Origin: Sipunculus nudus
Taxonomy: Eukaryota > Annelida > Sipuncula > Golfingiida > Sipunculidae
Assembly: GCA_026874595.1 (NCBI GenBank)
Contig: CM049307.1
Span: 23,906,362 to 23,970,361, forward strand
Direction: 5' to 3'
DNA length: 64,000 nucleotides
Shown here: positions 49,101-61,499 of the stretch, piece after piece
Numbering within the stretch: position 1 is the first letter of the stretch
Layout: every line of letters starts with the position of its first letter
Notes under the pieces: model-generated
What the model was told of the DNA's origin: nothing
Seen by the model: the letters and a program-made list of their open reading frames with translations, nothing else
Databases searched by the model: none
Translations under genes and position numbers: made by a program

Positions 49101-52100
49101 CTGAGTTTATCTGTCAGGCTGTATTTACCTGTAGTCAGACTGAGTTTATCTGTCAGGCTATATTTACCTGTAGTCAGACTGACTTTACCTGTCAGGCTGT
49201 ATTTACCTGTAGTCAGACTGAGTTTATCTGTCAGGCTGTATTTACCTGTAGTCAGACTGACTTTACCTGTCAGGCTGTATTTACTTGTAGTCAGACTGAG
49301 GTAACCTGTCAGGCTGTATTTACTTGTAGTCAGACTGAGTTTATCTGTCAGGCTGTATTTACTTGTAGTCAGACTGAGGTAACCTGTCAGGCTGTATTTA
49401 CTTGTAGTCAGACTGAGTTTATCTGTCAGGCTGTATTTACTTGTAGTCAGACTGAGGTAACCTGTCAGGCTGTATTTACTTGTAGTCAGACTGAGGTAAC
49501 CTGTCAGGCTGTATTTACTTGTAGTCAGACTGAGGTAACCTGTCAGGCTGTATTTACCTGTAGTCAGACTGAGTTTATCTGTCAGGCTGTATTTACCTGT
49601 AGTCAGACTGAGGTAACCTGTCAGGCTGTATTTACCTGTAGTCAGACTGAGGTAACCTGTCAGGCTGTATTTACCTGTAGTCAGACTGAGGTAACCTGTC
49701 AGGCTGTATTTACCTGTAGTCAGACTGAGGTAACCTGTCAGGCTGTATTTACCTGTAGTCAGACTGAGTTTATCTGTCAGGCTGTATTAACCTGTAGTCA
49801 GACTGAGTTTATCTGTCAGGCTGTATTTACCTGTAGTCAGACTGAGTTTATCTGTCAGGCTGTATTTACCTGTAGTCAGACTGAGGTAACCTGTCAGGCT
49901 GTATTTACCTGTAGTCAGACTGAGGTAACCTGTCAGGCTGTATTTACCTGTAGTCAGACTGACTTTACCTGTCAGGCTGTATTTACTTGTAGTCAGACTG
50001 AGGTAACCTGTCAGGCTGTATTTACCTGTAGTCAGACTGAGGTAACCTGTCAGGCTGTATTTACCTGTAGTCAGACTGAGGTAACCTGTCAGGCTGTATT
50101 TACCTGTAGTCAGACTGAGGTAACCTGTCAGGCTGTATTTACCTGTAGTCAGACTGAGGTAACCTGTCAGGCTGTATTTACCTGTAGTCAGACTGAGTTT
50201 ATCTGTCAGGCTGTATTTACCTGTAGTCAGACTGAGTTTATCTGTCAGGCTGTATTTACCTGTAGTCAGACTGACTTTACCTGTCAGGCTGTATTTACTT
50301 GTAGTCAGACTGAGGTAACCTGTCAGGCTGTATTTACCTGTAGTCAGACTGAGGTAACCTGTCAGGCTGTATTTACCTGTAGTCAGACTGAGGTAACCTG
50401 TCAGGCTGTATTTACCTGTAGTCAGACTGAGGTAACCTGTCAGGCTGTATTTACCTGTAGTCAGACTGAGGTAACCTGTCAGGCTGTATTTACCTGTAGT
50501 CAGACTGAGGTAACCTGTCAGGCTGTATTTACCTGTAGTCAGACTGAGGTAACCTGTCAGGCTGTATTTACCTGTAGTCAGACTGAGTTTATCTGTCAGG
50601 CTGTATTTACCTGTAGTCAGACTGAGTTTATCTATCAGGCTGTTTTACCTGTAGTCAGACTGAGTTAATCTATCAGGCTGTTTTACCTGTAGTCAGACTG
50701 TGTTTATCTATCAGGCTGTATTACCTGTAGTCAGACTGAGTTTATCTATCAGGCTGTTTTACCTGTAGTCAGACTGAGTTAATCTATCAGGCTGTTTTAC
50801 CTGTAGTCAGACTGTGTTAACTTGTCAGGCTGTATTTACCTGTAGTCAGACTGAGGTAACCTGTCAGGCTGTATTTACCTGTAGTCAGACTGAGGTAACC
50901 TGTCAGGCTGTATTTACCTGTAGTCAGACTGAGGTAACCTGTCAGGCTGTATTTACCTGTAGTCAGACTGAGGTAACCTGTCAGGCTGTATTTACTTGTA
51001 GTCAGACTGAGGTAACCTGTCAGGCTGTATTTACTTGTAGTCAGACTGAGGTAACCTGTCAGGCTGTATTTACCTGTAGTCAGACTGAGGTAACCTGTCA
51101 GGCTGTATTTACCTGTAGTCAGACTGAGGTAACCTGTCAGGCTGTATTTACTTGTAGTCAGACTGAGTTTACCTGTCAGGCTGTATTTACCTGTAGTCAG
51201 ACTGAGTTTATCTGTCAGGCTGTATTTACTTGTAGTCAGACTGAGGTAACCTGTCAGGCTGTATTTACCTGTAGTCAGACTGAGTTTATCTGTCAGGCTG
51301 TATTTACTTGTAGTAAGACTGAGGTAACCTGTCAGGCTGTATTTACCTGTAGTCAGACTGATGTAACCTGTCAGGCTGTATTTACCTGTAGTCAGACTGA
51401 GTTTATCTGTCAGGCTGTATTTACCTGTAGTCAGACTGAGGTAACCTGTCAGGCTGTATTTACCTGTAGTCAGACTGAGTTTATCTGTCAGGCTGTATTT
51501 ACCTGTAGTCAGACTGAGGTAACCTGTCAGGCTGTATTTACCTGTAGTCAGACTGAGTTTATCTGTCAGGCTGTATTTACCTGAAGTCAGACTGACTTTA
51601 CCTGTCAGGCTGTATTTACTTGTAGTCAGACTGAGGTAACCTGTCAGGCTGTATTTACCTGTAGTCAGACTGAGGTAACCTGTCAGGCTGTATTTACCTG
51701 TAGTCAGACTGACTTTACCTGTCAGGCTGTATTTACTTGTAGTCAGACTGAGGTAACCTGTCAGGCTGTATTTACCTGTAGTCAGACTGAGGTAACCTGT
51801 CAGGCTGTATTTACTTGTAGTCAGACTGAGGTAACCTGTCAGGCTGTATTTACCTGTAGTCAGACTGAGGTAACCTGTCAGGCTGTATTTACCTGTAGTC
51901 AGACTGAGTTTATCTGTCAGGCTGTATTTACCTGTAGTCAGACTGAGTTTATCTATCAGGCTGTTTTACCTGTAGTCAGACTGAGTTAATCTATCAGGCT
52001 GTTTTACCTGTAGTTAGACTGTGTTTATCTATCAGGCTGTATTACCTGTAGTCAGACTGAGTTTATCTATCAGGCTGTTTTACCTGTAGTCAGACTGAGT

Positions 52101-52914
52101 TAATCTATCAGGCTGTTTTACCTGTAGTCAGACTGTGTTAACTTGTCAGGCTGTATTTACCTGTAGTCAGGCTGAGTTTATCTGTCAGGCCGTATTTACC
52201 TGTAGTCAGACTGCGTTAACTCGTCAGGCTGTATTTACCTGTAGTCAGACTGAGTTTATCTATCAGGCTGTATTAAACTGTAGTGAGACTTAGTTAACCT
52301 GTCGGGCTGTATTTACCTGAAGTCAGACTGAGGTAACCTGTCAGGCTGTATTTACCTGTATTTAGATTGAGTTAATCTGTCAGGCTGTATTTACCTGTAT
52401 TTAGATTGAGTTAATCTGTCAGGCTGTTTTACCTGAAGTCAGACTGACTTTACCTGTCAGGCTGTATTTACCTGTGGTCAGACTGACTTTACCTGTCAGG
52501 CTGTATTTACCTGTAGTCAGACTGAGGTAACCTGTCTGGCTGTATTTACATGTAGTCAGACTGACTTTACCTGTCAGGCTGTATTTACCTGTAGTCAGAC
52601 TGAGTTTATTTGTCAAGCTGTTTTACCTGTAGTCAGACTGAGTTAACTTGTCAGGCTGTATTTACCTGTAGTCAGACTGAGTTTATTTATCAGGCTCTAT
52701 TTACCTGTAGTGAGACTGCGTTAACCTGTCAGGCTGTATTTACCTGTAGTCAGACTGAGTTTATTTATCAGGCTGTATTTTCCTGGAGTCAGACTGAGTT
52801 TATCTATCAGGCTGTTTTGCCTGAGTCAGACTGCGTTAACCTGTCAGGCTGTATTTACCTGTAGTCAGACTGCATTAACCTGTCAGGCTGTATTTACCTG
52901 TAGTCAGACTGAGT
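31115..52914. repeat. Giant 39-bp minisatellite/satellite array, ~560 copies (21.8 kb)
   Basis: The unit is CTGTCAGGCTGTATTTACCT plus GTAGTCAGACTGAGGTAAC (39 bp). Variants at the last block recur in mixed order: GAGGTAACCTGT (commonest), GAGTTTATCTGT, GACTTTACCTGT, GAGGTAATCTAT and GAGTTAATCTAT. Further changes mark rarer units (CTTAGG, CTTTAG, CACACT, CTGCATTT, CTGTGGTAA). The first ~250 bp and the last ~1 kb are more degenerate than the core. Each unit contains the palindrome CCTGTCAGG and a TACCT...AGGTA dyad. Long stop-free frames on both strands follow from the period being divisible by three. Most start only at non-ATG codons and repeat 13 residues, so I do not call genes here. Confidence 0.98.
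50636..50830. repeat. Block of five 38-bp (one base short) units inside the array
   Basis: Units with CTGTTTTACC or CTGTATTACC instead of CTGTATTTACC are one base shorter. The whole block recurs 1,321 bp later at about 51,957-52,150. 1,321 is 34 units minus five bases, as expected if exactly five of the intervening units are short. Confidence 0.85.
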
Positions 52915-53163
52915 GTTCCAGGACCTGTCTAGGACCTGGTCTACAACTCATCCGCCAGAGATTTTGACACTTGATTTGAGTTTTTGGACCTTTGAGGTTA
53001 AAGAATCACGGAGGTGCTATTTCGAAAGCGGGCGAATTTGAAAATCCAAGATGGCTGCGGGGGGTAATTTTGAAAATCTTAAATTTTAACCTCTCACTAA
53101 AGATGCATGTGTAATACATCATTTTGTGGGTTTTTGCATGCAAGAAATTGATTTTTGCCATCA
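52915..53163. other. Short unique spacer between the array and the Helitron-like cluster
   Basis: It includes TCCAAGATGGCTGCGGGG. No gene or element end recognised. Confidence 0.4.
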
Positions 53164-54640
53164 TTTTTAGCTCAGCTGACTATAAGTCATCTGAGCTATA
53201 GTCGTGGTCCATTGTCCGTCGTCCATCCGTCTGTCTGTCTGTCCGTCCGTCCAGATGTCCGGATGTCCGTCCGTCAGACTTGCACGTTTCGACACCATTT
53301 GACCTACGAATCTGAAATTCGGCATACAGTTAGATGTCCCCATAATCTCCTACCATGCCAAAAATTGGGTCAATATGACTTCGTTCCTTTGAGATATAAG
53401 GCAAAAACCTCAATTTTTTATTAGAAATCTATTTTCACACTTCAGGACTGCCTAATATCAAAACCACTCATCTGGTTTTCTTCATTTTTACCCTAAATAT
53501 TCCTCTATATGGTTCCTATGTACATGCCATAAATTAAGTCAGTATTATTTAATTTAAAAAAGTTATGGGCCCAAACATAATGGACTTTGTAAAAAAATGA
53601 GGAAAGATATTTTGTCACTTAAGACCAAAAGTGTTAAAGGTAGGAATTTTTTTCAGTAATACTACTTTAAATAATCGAAATTTATTTGTATACCAAAAAT
53701 TAGATCAAAATCTGTTAATTTTTTTTAAATATTTGCAAAAATATAAAATTGGTACCTTAAATTTTGCCCAAGTTTGACCATGGCACTTTTTTTCCTGTAA
53801 CTGCTGTGGATTTAATTTTCAAAGCATGTTTTTGTTACCATTTCAATTGTTAAAACAAAAAATTTGAAACCAGTTGATCAAAAACTGTAGATTTTATTCA
53901 AGTTTTCAAGCACCATTTCACATATTGTTTACATCAAGCTAGTGTTATGCAGTTTACTAGAGCTCAGCTCCCCAGCTTCAGCTCTAAGTTCCTTAAATTT
54001 GGCATACAGTTAGATGTCCCCCAAATCCTCTAACATACTAAAAGTTTGGTCACTAGGACTGCATTCCCTCGAGATATTAAGAAAAAACTTCATTTTTCCA
54101 TTAAAAACCCATTGTTACACTTTAAGACTGCCTAATTTCAAAACCACTGATCTGACTTTGATCATATATAATATACATATTTTTTTATACATTCGCTATG
54201 CACATGCCAGAAATGATGTCAGTATTGTGTATTTTTTTTAAGTTATGGGCCCAAACATTATGCACTTTTTTAAAAATCAAGAAATATATTTACTCACCTA
54301 TGATGAGAATTGCTGAAGCTGGAGACTTTTTGTCAGGAATATAACTTTATTTAATCAAGATTCGATTGTTTACCCAAAATTAGATCTGAATTTTGCAAAT
54401 TTTTCAAGTTATTAGCTTAAATAAAAAATCAATACCCCAAATTTTGTCCAACTTTGGCAATGGCATGTTTTTTTCTGAAAGCACTGTTGATTTAATTTTC
54501 ACAGCATATATACATAAGGATTTAATCTTTTAAAATCTGAAATTTCAAAGGAATTGATTGAAAAGAGTAGCTTTTATTCAAGTTTTCATACACCATGTCA
54601 AGTGTTGTTTACATCTAGCCCACCTAGTAGTAAAGCCTTC
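53164..54640 (+). mobile_element. Helitron-like element, 5' part (same family as 12,096-14,707)
   Basis: It starts TTTTTAGCTCAGCTGACT with the hairpin partner AAGTCATCTGAGCT and a GTCCGTC/CTGTCTGTC leader to about 53,275. The body repeats both ~690-bp halves of the 12-kb copy: TATGGGCCCAAACAT occurs near 53,562 and 54,243. Similarity stops near 54,600 before the 3' module, so no 3' hairpin follows. Confidence 0.65.
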
Positions 54641-55345
54641 ACTTGCATTATGTAACCCATCCCAGGCAGCTTGTCTTGGCTCAGCTGGGCCACTACTAGC
54701 AGGCTTCCCCTCTGCCCTGCACACCCCCCCCCCCCCCTAGATGATGCATTAACTAGATGAATGTTATAATTTTCTGTATTTCATTTTATTCTTGGCTATG
54801 CTACATTTTAGATTTTGTATTTACCACCAGGGTTACAATGATTAAAGTGAACATTTAATTGTGTCCACAAAGTGGTGTATTGCTATGAAAGTGTGGATGT
54901 TCATCAGATAAGTAATTCCTTCCTTGAGAAGAGTAAAAACTTCACCCGGTGTGAAATTGACTATTAATTCCAGGAATAAATTAAAGCTTAGATTGTAATT
55001 AGCATAATGATATTGTTTGTCCCTCATTCAACCAACAGTGTGTATACTTTATTTGAAAAGATGTTTTTATTTTACCAAATTTACAGAATCATATTTTATT
55101 TTGGTAAATAAGATTAAGCATGTACTGAAAACTCCAATGTGCAAAACTTTTAATAGTGATTCAAGGAATAATCTTGCAGATGCCATGTTGTGGCATTATT
55201 TTCTTTTAAATTCAGTTTAAAAATTTGTGATTTAAAAATAATAAAAATATATGTGTATGCATAATATGACCCAATACGAGCTACACTCTGGATGTATAAT
55301 GATTGCAACTAAGAATTCTAATATTTTAACTTATATTTTCAATGT
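54641..55345. other. Non-genic stretch with a 16-base C run
   Basis: A poly-C tract lies near 54,723-54,738. The rest is AT-rich with no supported gene. Confidence 0.4.
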
Positions 55346-55439
55346 TTTTTAGCTCAGCTGACTGAAAGTCATCTGAGCTATAGCGATCACTCTTTGTCCG
55401 TCATCCGTCTGTCTGTCGGTCTGTCTGTCTGTCTGTCCG

Positions 55440-57210
55440 TCTGTCTGTCCGTTAACCAGGCACAAATCGTAACCGGTAGAACTGGAATCTTCTTACTTGA
55501 CATCCCGGGAGGTCCATGAAAAATCTCCTTGGAAACCAGAAATTAGGTCTCTGTTACCCATATCCTTCGAGCTATGGGGCCCCAAAGTACCCCCCCCAGA
55601 AAAGTCCAAAATTTCATACAAAAACTTCAATATCTCATTAACAACTTGACTGATGGTCATAATTTTTGGCATACATATTGATCATGAGAGGTTCCATCAG
55701 TTCCTGAAGACTGGTGGCGCCACCTGTATTTTTCCATTTTTTACGAATTTTTTTCTCTATTTTTGAGACCTTTAAAAATGTGAACATCTGTTAACAAGGC
55801 ACCAATCATAATGACTGGACTTAGAATCTTCATTCTCGACACACTGAGAGACCTATGAAAAGTCTCCATGGAAACCAGAAATTAGGTCTCTGTTACCCAT
55901 ATCCTTCCAGCTATGGGGCCCCAAACTACCCCCCAGAAAAGTATAAAAAATTTCAAACAAAACCTTCAATATCTCATTAAATACTTGACTGATGGTCATG
56001 ATTTTTGTCATATATTTTGATCATGAGATGTTCCATCACTTCCTGCAGACTGGTGGCGCAACCTGTATCGTTCAATTTTTTACGAATTTTTTTCTCTATT
56101 TTTGAGACCTTTCAAAATGTAAACATCTTTTAACAAGGCACAAATCGTAAAGACTGGACCTAGCATCTTCATTCTTGACACACTGAGAGACCTATGAAAA
56201 GTCTCCATGGATTCCAGAAATTAGGTCTCTGTTACCCAAATCCTTGAGCTATGGAGCCCCAAAGTACCCCCAAGAAAAGTAAAAACTTTCATACAAAAAC
56301 TTCAATATCTCATTAACTACTTGACTGATGGTCATGATTTGTGGCATAACTATTGATCATGAGATGTGTCATCACTTCCTGCAGACTGGTGGTGCCACCT
56401 TTATTGTTCAAATTTTATCGATTTTTTCCTCTATTTATGAGACCTTTAAGGATGCTGTCATCTGTTAGCATGGCACAAATCGTAACGACTGGACCTAGAA
56501 TCTTCATTCTTGACACACTGAGATGTCCATGAAAAATATCCTTGTAAACCAGAAATTAGGTCTCTGTTAACCATATCCTTCCAGCTATGGGGCCCCAAAG
56601 TACCCCCCCCCCCCTGAGTAGTCAAAAATTTCATACAAAAACTTCAATATCTCAATAACTACATCACTGATGGTCATGATTTTTGGCATACATATTGATT
56701 ATGAAATGTTCCATCAGTTCCTGCAGACTTGTGGCGCCACCTGTATTGTTTGATTTTTTACAATTTTTTCCTCTATTTTTGAGACCTTTAAGGATGCTGT
56801 CATCTGTTAACGTGGCACAAATCATAAGGACTGGACCTAGAATCTTCATTCTCGACACACTGAGAGACCTATGAAAAGTCTCCATGGAAACCAAAATTAG
56901 GTCTCTGTTACCCATATTCTTCGAGCTATGGAGCCCTAAAGTACCCCCAAGAAAAGTAAAATCTAGAATCTTCATTCTCAACACACTAGAAGACCTATGA
57001 AAAGTCTCCATGGAAACCAGAAATTAGGTCTCTGTTACCCATATCCTTCGAGCTATGGGGCCCCAAAGTACCCCCCCAGAGTAGTCAAAAATTTCATACA
57101 AAAACTTCAATATCTCAATATAACTACATCACTGATGGTCATGATTTTTGGCATACATATTGATTATGAGATGTTCCATCAGTTCCTGCAGACTGGTGGC
57201 GCCACCTATG
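55440..57210 (+). repeat. ~338-bp tandem units, five copies
   Basis: Unit starts (TTAAC/TTAGC before AGGCAC or TGGCAC) lie near 55,450, 55,788, 56,126, 56,460 and 56,804. Every unit has a C run after AAGTA whose length varies from about 5 to 14. Confidence 0.8.
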
Positions 57211-58059
57211 TTATCTATCAAGAGGGTACAAATTGCAACAACTGGACCTAGATACTTCATTCTTGTCATGCAAGGAGGCCCATGAAGAGTGCCTGTGGAA
57301 ACTTGAAATTAGGTCTCTGTTACCCATATCCTTCAAGCTATAGGACTCTGAAGTATCCTTCAGAATAATGGACAATTTGATACAAAAGCTGAAGTATCTG
57401 AACAACTAATACGGAGATCATCATGATTCTTTGCATGGATATTGACCATTAAGTGTTTTTAGCTCAGCTGACTGTAAGTAATCTGAAGTATCCCTCAGAA
57501 TAATGGACAATTTGATACAAAAGCTCAAGTATCTAAACAACTATTGCAGTGATCACCATGATTCTTTGCATGGATATTGATCATGGAATGTGTCATCAGT
57601 TTCTGCAGTATGGTGGCGCCACATGTATTTTTTTTTATTTTTACGAATTTTTTTCTCTATTTTTGAGACCTCATAAGATGCAGTCATCTGTTAACATGGC
57701 ACAAATTGTAACAACTGGACCTAGAATCTTCTCTCTTGACATCCTGAGAGGCCCATGAAAAGTTTTCTTAAAAACTTGAAATTAGGTCTCTGTTACCCAT
57801 AACCTCTGATCTATGGGGCTCCGAAGTACCCCCCAGAATAATGGAAAATTTGATACAAAAGCTCAAGTATCTGAACAATTATTATATTGATCACCATGAT
57901 TCCTTTGCATGGATATTGATCATGAAATGTTTCATCAGTTTCTGCATTCTGGTGGCGCCACCTGTATTTTTTCAATTTTTAGCTCAGCTGACTGAAAGTC
58001 ATCTGAGCTGTAGGGATCACCTTCTGTCCGTTGTCCGTCCGGCCATCCAGGCGTCTGTC

Positions 58060-59050
58060 TGTTAACAGGGCACGAATCGTAACCGCTAGACCGGGAATCT
58101 TCTTACTTGAAATCCTGGGAGGTCTATGGAAATTCTCCTTGTAAACCTGAAATCAGGTCACTGTGACCTATATTCTTCGAGCTATGGGGTTCTGAAGTAC
58201 CCCCCCCCCCCCCCCCAGAATAATGCAAAATTTAATACAAAAGCTCAAGTATCTGAACAACTAATGCATTAATCACCATGATTCTTTGCATGGATATTGA
58301 TCATGGAGTGTTTCATCAATTTCTGGAGACTGGTGGCGCCACCTATATTTTTTTTATTTTTTACGATTTTTTTTCTCTACTTTTGTGATCTATAAACATT
58401 TGGTCATCTGTAAACAGGGCACAAATCATAATGACTGGACCTAGAATCTTCTGTCCTCACCTCCAGGGAAGCCCATAAAAGGTCTACATGGAAACCCGAA
58501 ATAAGGTCCCTGTTACCCATATTCTGTGAGCTATGGGGCCCTGAAGTACCCCCCAGAATAAAGATTTGGTCATATATTAACAGGGCACAAATCATAATGA
58601 CTGGACCTAGAATCTTCTGTCCTCACCTCCAGGGAAGCCCATAAAAGGTCTACATGGAAACCCGAAATAAGGTCCCTGTTACCCATATCCTTCATGCTCT
58701 GGGGCTCCGAAGTACTCCCCAGAATAAAGATTTGGTCATCTGTTAACAGAGCACAAATTATAATGACTTGACCTAGAATCTCCTTTCTTGATATGCTGGG
58801 AGGCCCCTGAAAAGTCTCCTTGTGCACCTGAAATTACATCTCTGTTACCCATATCCTTCATCCTATGCGGCTTTGAAATACCCCCCAGAATAAACATTTG
58901 GATTTGTTAACAGGGCACAAATCATAATAACTGGACCTAGAATTTTATTTTTTGACATGCTGGGAGACCCCTGAAAAGTCATCTTGTAAACCTTGAAAAT
59001 AGGTGTCTGTTACCCATATCCTCCATGCTACAGAGCTCCATAGAACCCCA
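58060..59050 (+). repeat. Shortened ~166-bp version of the same units
   Basis: Unit starts (AACAGGGCACAAAT or AACAGAGCACAAAT) lie near 58,069, 58,408, 58,576, 58,740 and 58,905. The later spacings of about 164-168 bp mean the second half of the 338-bp unit is missing. The C run near 58,199 reaches about 18. Confidence 0.8.
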
Positions 59051-59324
59051 ATGAATATTGGATGATTTTATACAAAAGGTCAAGTTTGGAAAAAGTATTT
59101 CATTCAAATTTGACATTCAGATGATAAATTACTTTTGTCAATGTCTTCCTGGTCAGCTGAGCGTCATGACCCCTGGGTCACTTGTTTTTAATACAAATGT
59201 ATAAAACTTGTAAATAAAAAAAATTAATCAGATAAAAACTATTTTAATGGAAAAAGTGGATATGCTTAAATAATATATAAACTTAAATGTATTATTCCCT
59301 TGAATGTGAAATAAAGGTATTAGT

Positions 59325-60873
59325 CCAGACCTAGGAATCCAAAATTCGGCATAATGTTAGATGTCCCCAAGATCTCCTACCAAGCCGAAAAACTGGGTCT
59401 TTGCAACTTCGTTCCTTTGAGAAATTAAGGAAAAACCTCAATTTTTTATTGAAACCTATTTTCACACTTCAGGACTGCCTAATATCAAAACCACTTATCT
59501 GTTTTTCCTCATATTTACCATAAATATTCCTCTATGTAGTTCCTATGTACATGCCAGAAATTATGTCTGTATTATTTAATTAAAAAAGTTATGGGCCCAA
59601 ACATAATGCATTTTGTAAAAAATCAGGAAAGATATTTGATCACTTAACACAAAAAACGTTAAAGCTATGGACCTTTTTTCCAGTAATATAACTTTAATTA
59701 ATCAAAATTAAATTGTATACCCAAAATTAGATGAAAATCTTTTAAATTTTTAAAAATATTAATAAAAATAAAAAATTGGTACCTTAAATTTTGCCAAACT
59801 TTGACCATGGCACGTTTTTTTCCTGTAAGTACGGTGGATTTAATTTTCACAGCATGTTTTTGTTAGCATTTCATCTGTTAACACCAAAAATTTGAAACCA
59901 GTTGATCAAAAGCTGTAGATTTTAATCAAGTTTTCAAGCACCATGTAACTTGTTAGTTTATAATAACAGGAAATTAACTTGCAGTTACTGATATAAGAAT
60001 CTTGTATCGATGGGTAGAATGTCACATATTCCAAATAACACCATGCAGTCACCTATGGCATTTTTCAGTTCAATTTTAATGATAAAGAAGTAAATCATAT
60101 TATTCATTACTAATCATTAGGGATTATATGATGGAAATTAATGACAGACAAAGATGCAGTTGATAATATTAATCTAGATTCCTACTGTGTCTAGTGTGTA
60201 CATTGATGTGAAATTAGTCCAAAATGAATTTTTTACAGTTATTTTTTAATATAAATAAAAGCCATAAAACCAGGTACTTATGATCATTATTTAAATGTGT
60301 GAATTTTGTATATTCTGGATTCTCAACATCAACTTTGTAATTGTATTTAAATACGAATATGATTATGTACTCCATTATAAAATTTCTTGCATAAAGAATG
60401 GGAATTCAGGAAAAAATGAAAGTATATGAATACTCATGCAAATACTTTCAAAATGTATTCATGAATGCATTCATGAATATATTCTTTAATATTATTTTAA
60501 TAATCATATCAGTTATATTTCATTTTAAAAAATCATATGATTCTCTTATTATTTTTAATAAAAATTATATTTGGGACAATATTTGTAATTTTTTTAATAA
60601 ATAGTTAAACTCTTATATTATATGTTCTGCTTATAAGTTATATGGCCAAGTCAAAATCTGTGTGACAGTAGTACTCCATTTGTTAATAAAATAAATGAAA
60701 TAAATCCTCTTCCGTCTCCAAAGGTACTATCAAAATCATACATAAGCTAAACAACAACAACTCATAATACAGCTTATATTTATTACCACACAAAACCAGC
60801 ATGTGCCTCATTTCTAAATAATATTTTTTTATTATATATTACAGCTGAGCGTCGTGACCCATAGGTCCCTTGT
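59325..60873 (+). mobile_element. 5'-truncated copy of the 12-kb Helitron-like element
   Basis: It begins inside the body (GACCTAGGAATCCAAAATTC) without the 5' hairpin. It is closely similar to 12,210-12,840 and then to 13,745-14,707, ending at CAGCTGAGCGTCGTGACC...CCCTTGT. It lacks the second ~690-bp half and about 42 bp present at 14,118-14,160. The high identity suggests recent movement or gene conversion. Confidence 0.7.
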
Positions 60874-61499
60874 GCTTGGCTCAGTAGAATGGGGAAAAAA
60901 ATTATTTGCTTTGTTTCTCCATCTTTCTGTCTGTTTTAAATATTTAATGTTCATGAATAAACTTTTTTTATAAGCACTGTTGAATTAAATTCCATATCTT
61001 GTATGTATATGCAAGAGTGTTGTAACTCTCACCATCCCCTTCTTCATCCCACTGAGGCTTTGCTCCTTGGCACTGTGAACAATAGTTCTATGGCTATAGC
61101 ATAAAATTTAATAATTAAAGAAAATATCTACAAAGAGACAGAGGCATTGTAACTCTGATCATAACCCACCCCCCCCCCCCCCCCATTAAGTCATTGCACC
61201 TGTGGAATGGGGACTTTATGGCAACTGTATACATATCATAAAATTGATAAAAAAAAAAGGTTAACCAAATAAATTGGATCTCATCAGACAAATGTGTAAA
61301 CTGCTGAACTGTCAACAGCTTATCAAAAAGGTAACCAATGGAAAGGCATGGTCAGGTCTCAAATATTATTTGCAACATTTTCTTCAATCATATAAACCAA
61401 CCATGGCCCAGATTTCCTCTTCCTTTCAAACATTATCTACATTTCATCATATTTTTAAGATTTTAACCTTCCAGGTGGTTCAGTACTGTTGACCATTTG
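60874..61499. other. Non-genic stretch with a 16-base C run
   Basis: A poly-C tract lies near 61,170-61,185. No gene or RNA recognised. Confidence 0.4.

Larger units (their letters stand above)
55346..59186 (+). mobile_element. Composite Helitron-like element(s) with three 5' ends and one 3' end
   Basis: 5' hairpin ends occur at 55,346, 57,456 (short, leader missing) and 57,976. The only 3' end is GGTCAGCTGAGCGTCATGAC with the hairpin before CTTGTT at 59,151-59,186. The body is a tandem array with key phrases TTAACAAGGCACAAATCGTA, ACTGGACCTAGAATCTTC, GGTCTCTGTTACCCATAT and GGTGGCGCCACCTGTAT. No coding frame is supported. Confidence 0.65.

Noticed and set aside
31115..52914. CRISPR-like repeat array
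   Set aside because: Units are directly adjacent with no unique spacers, and the sequence is eukaryotic.
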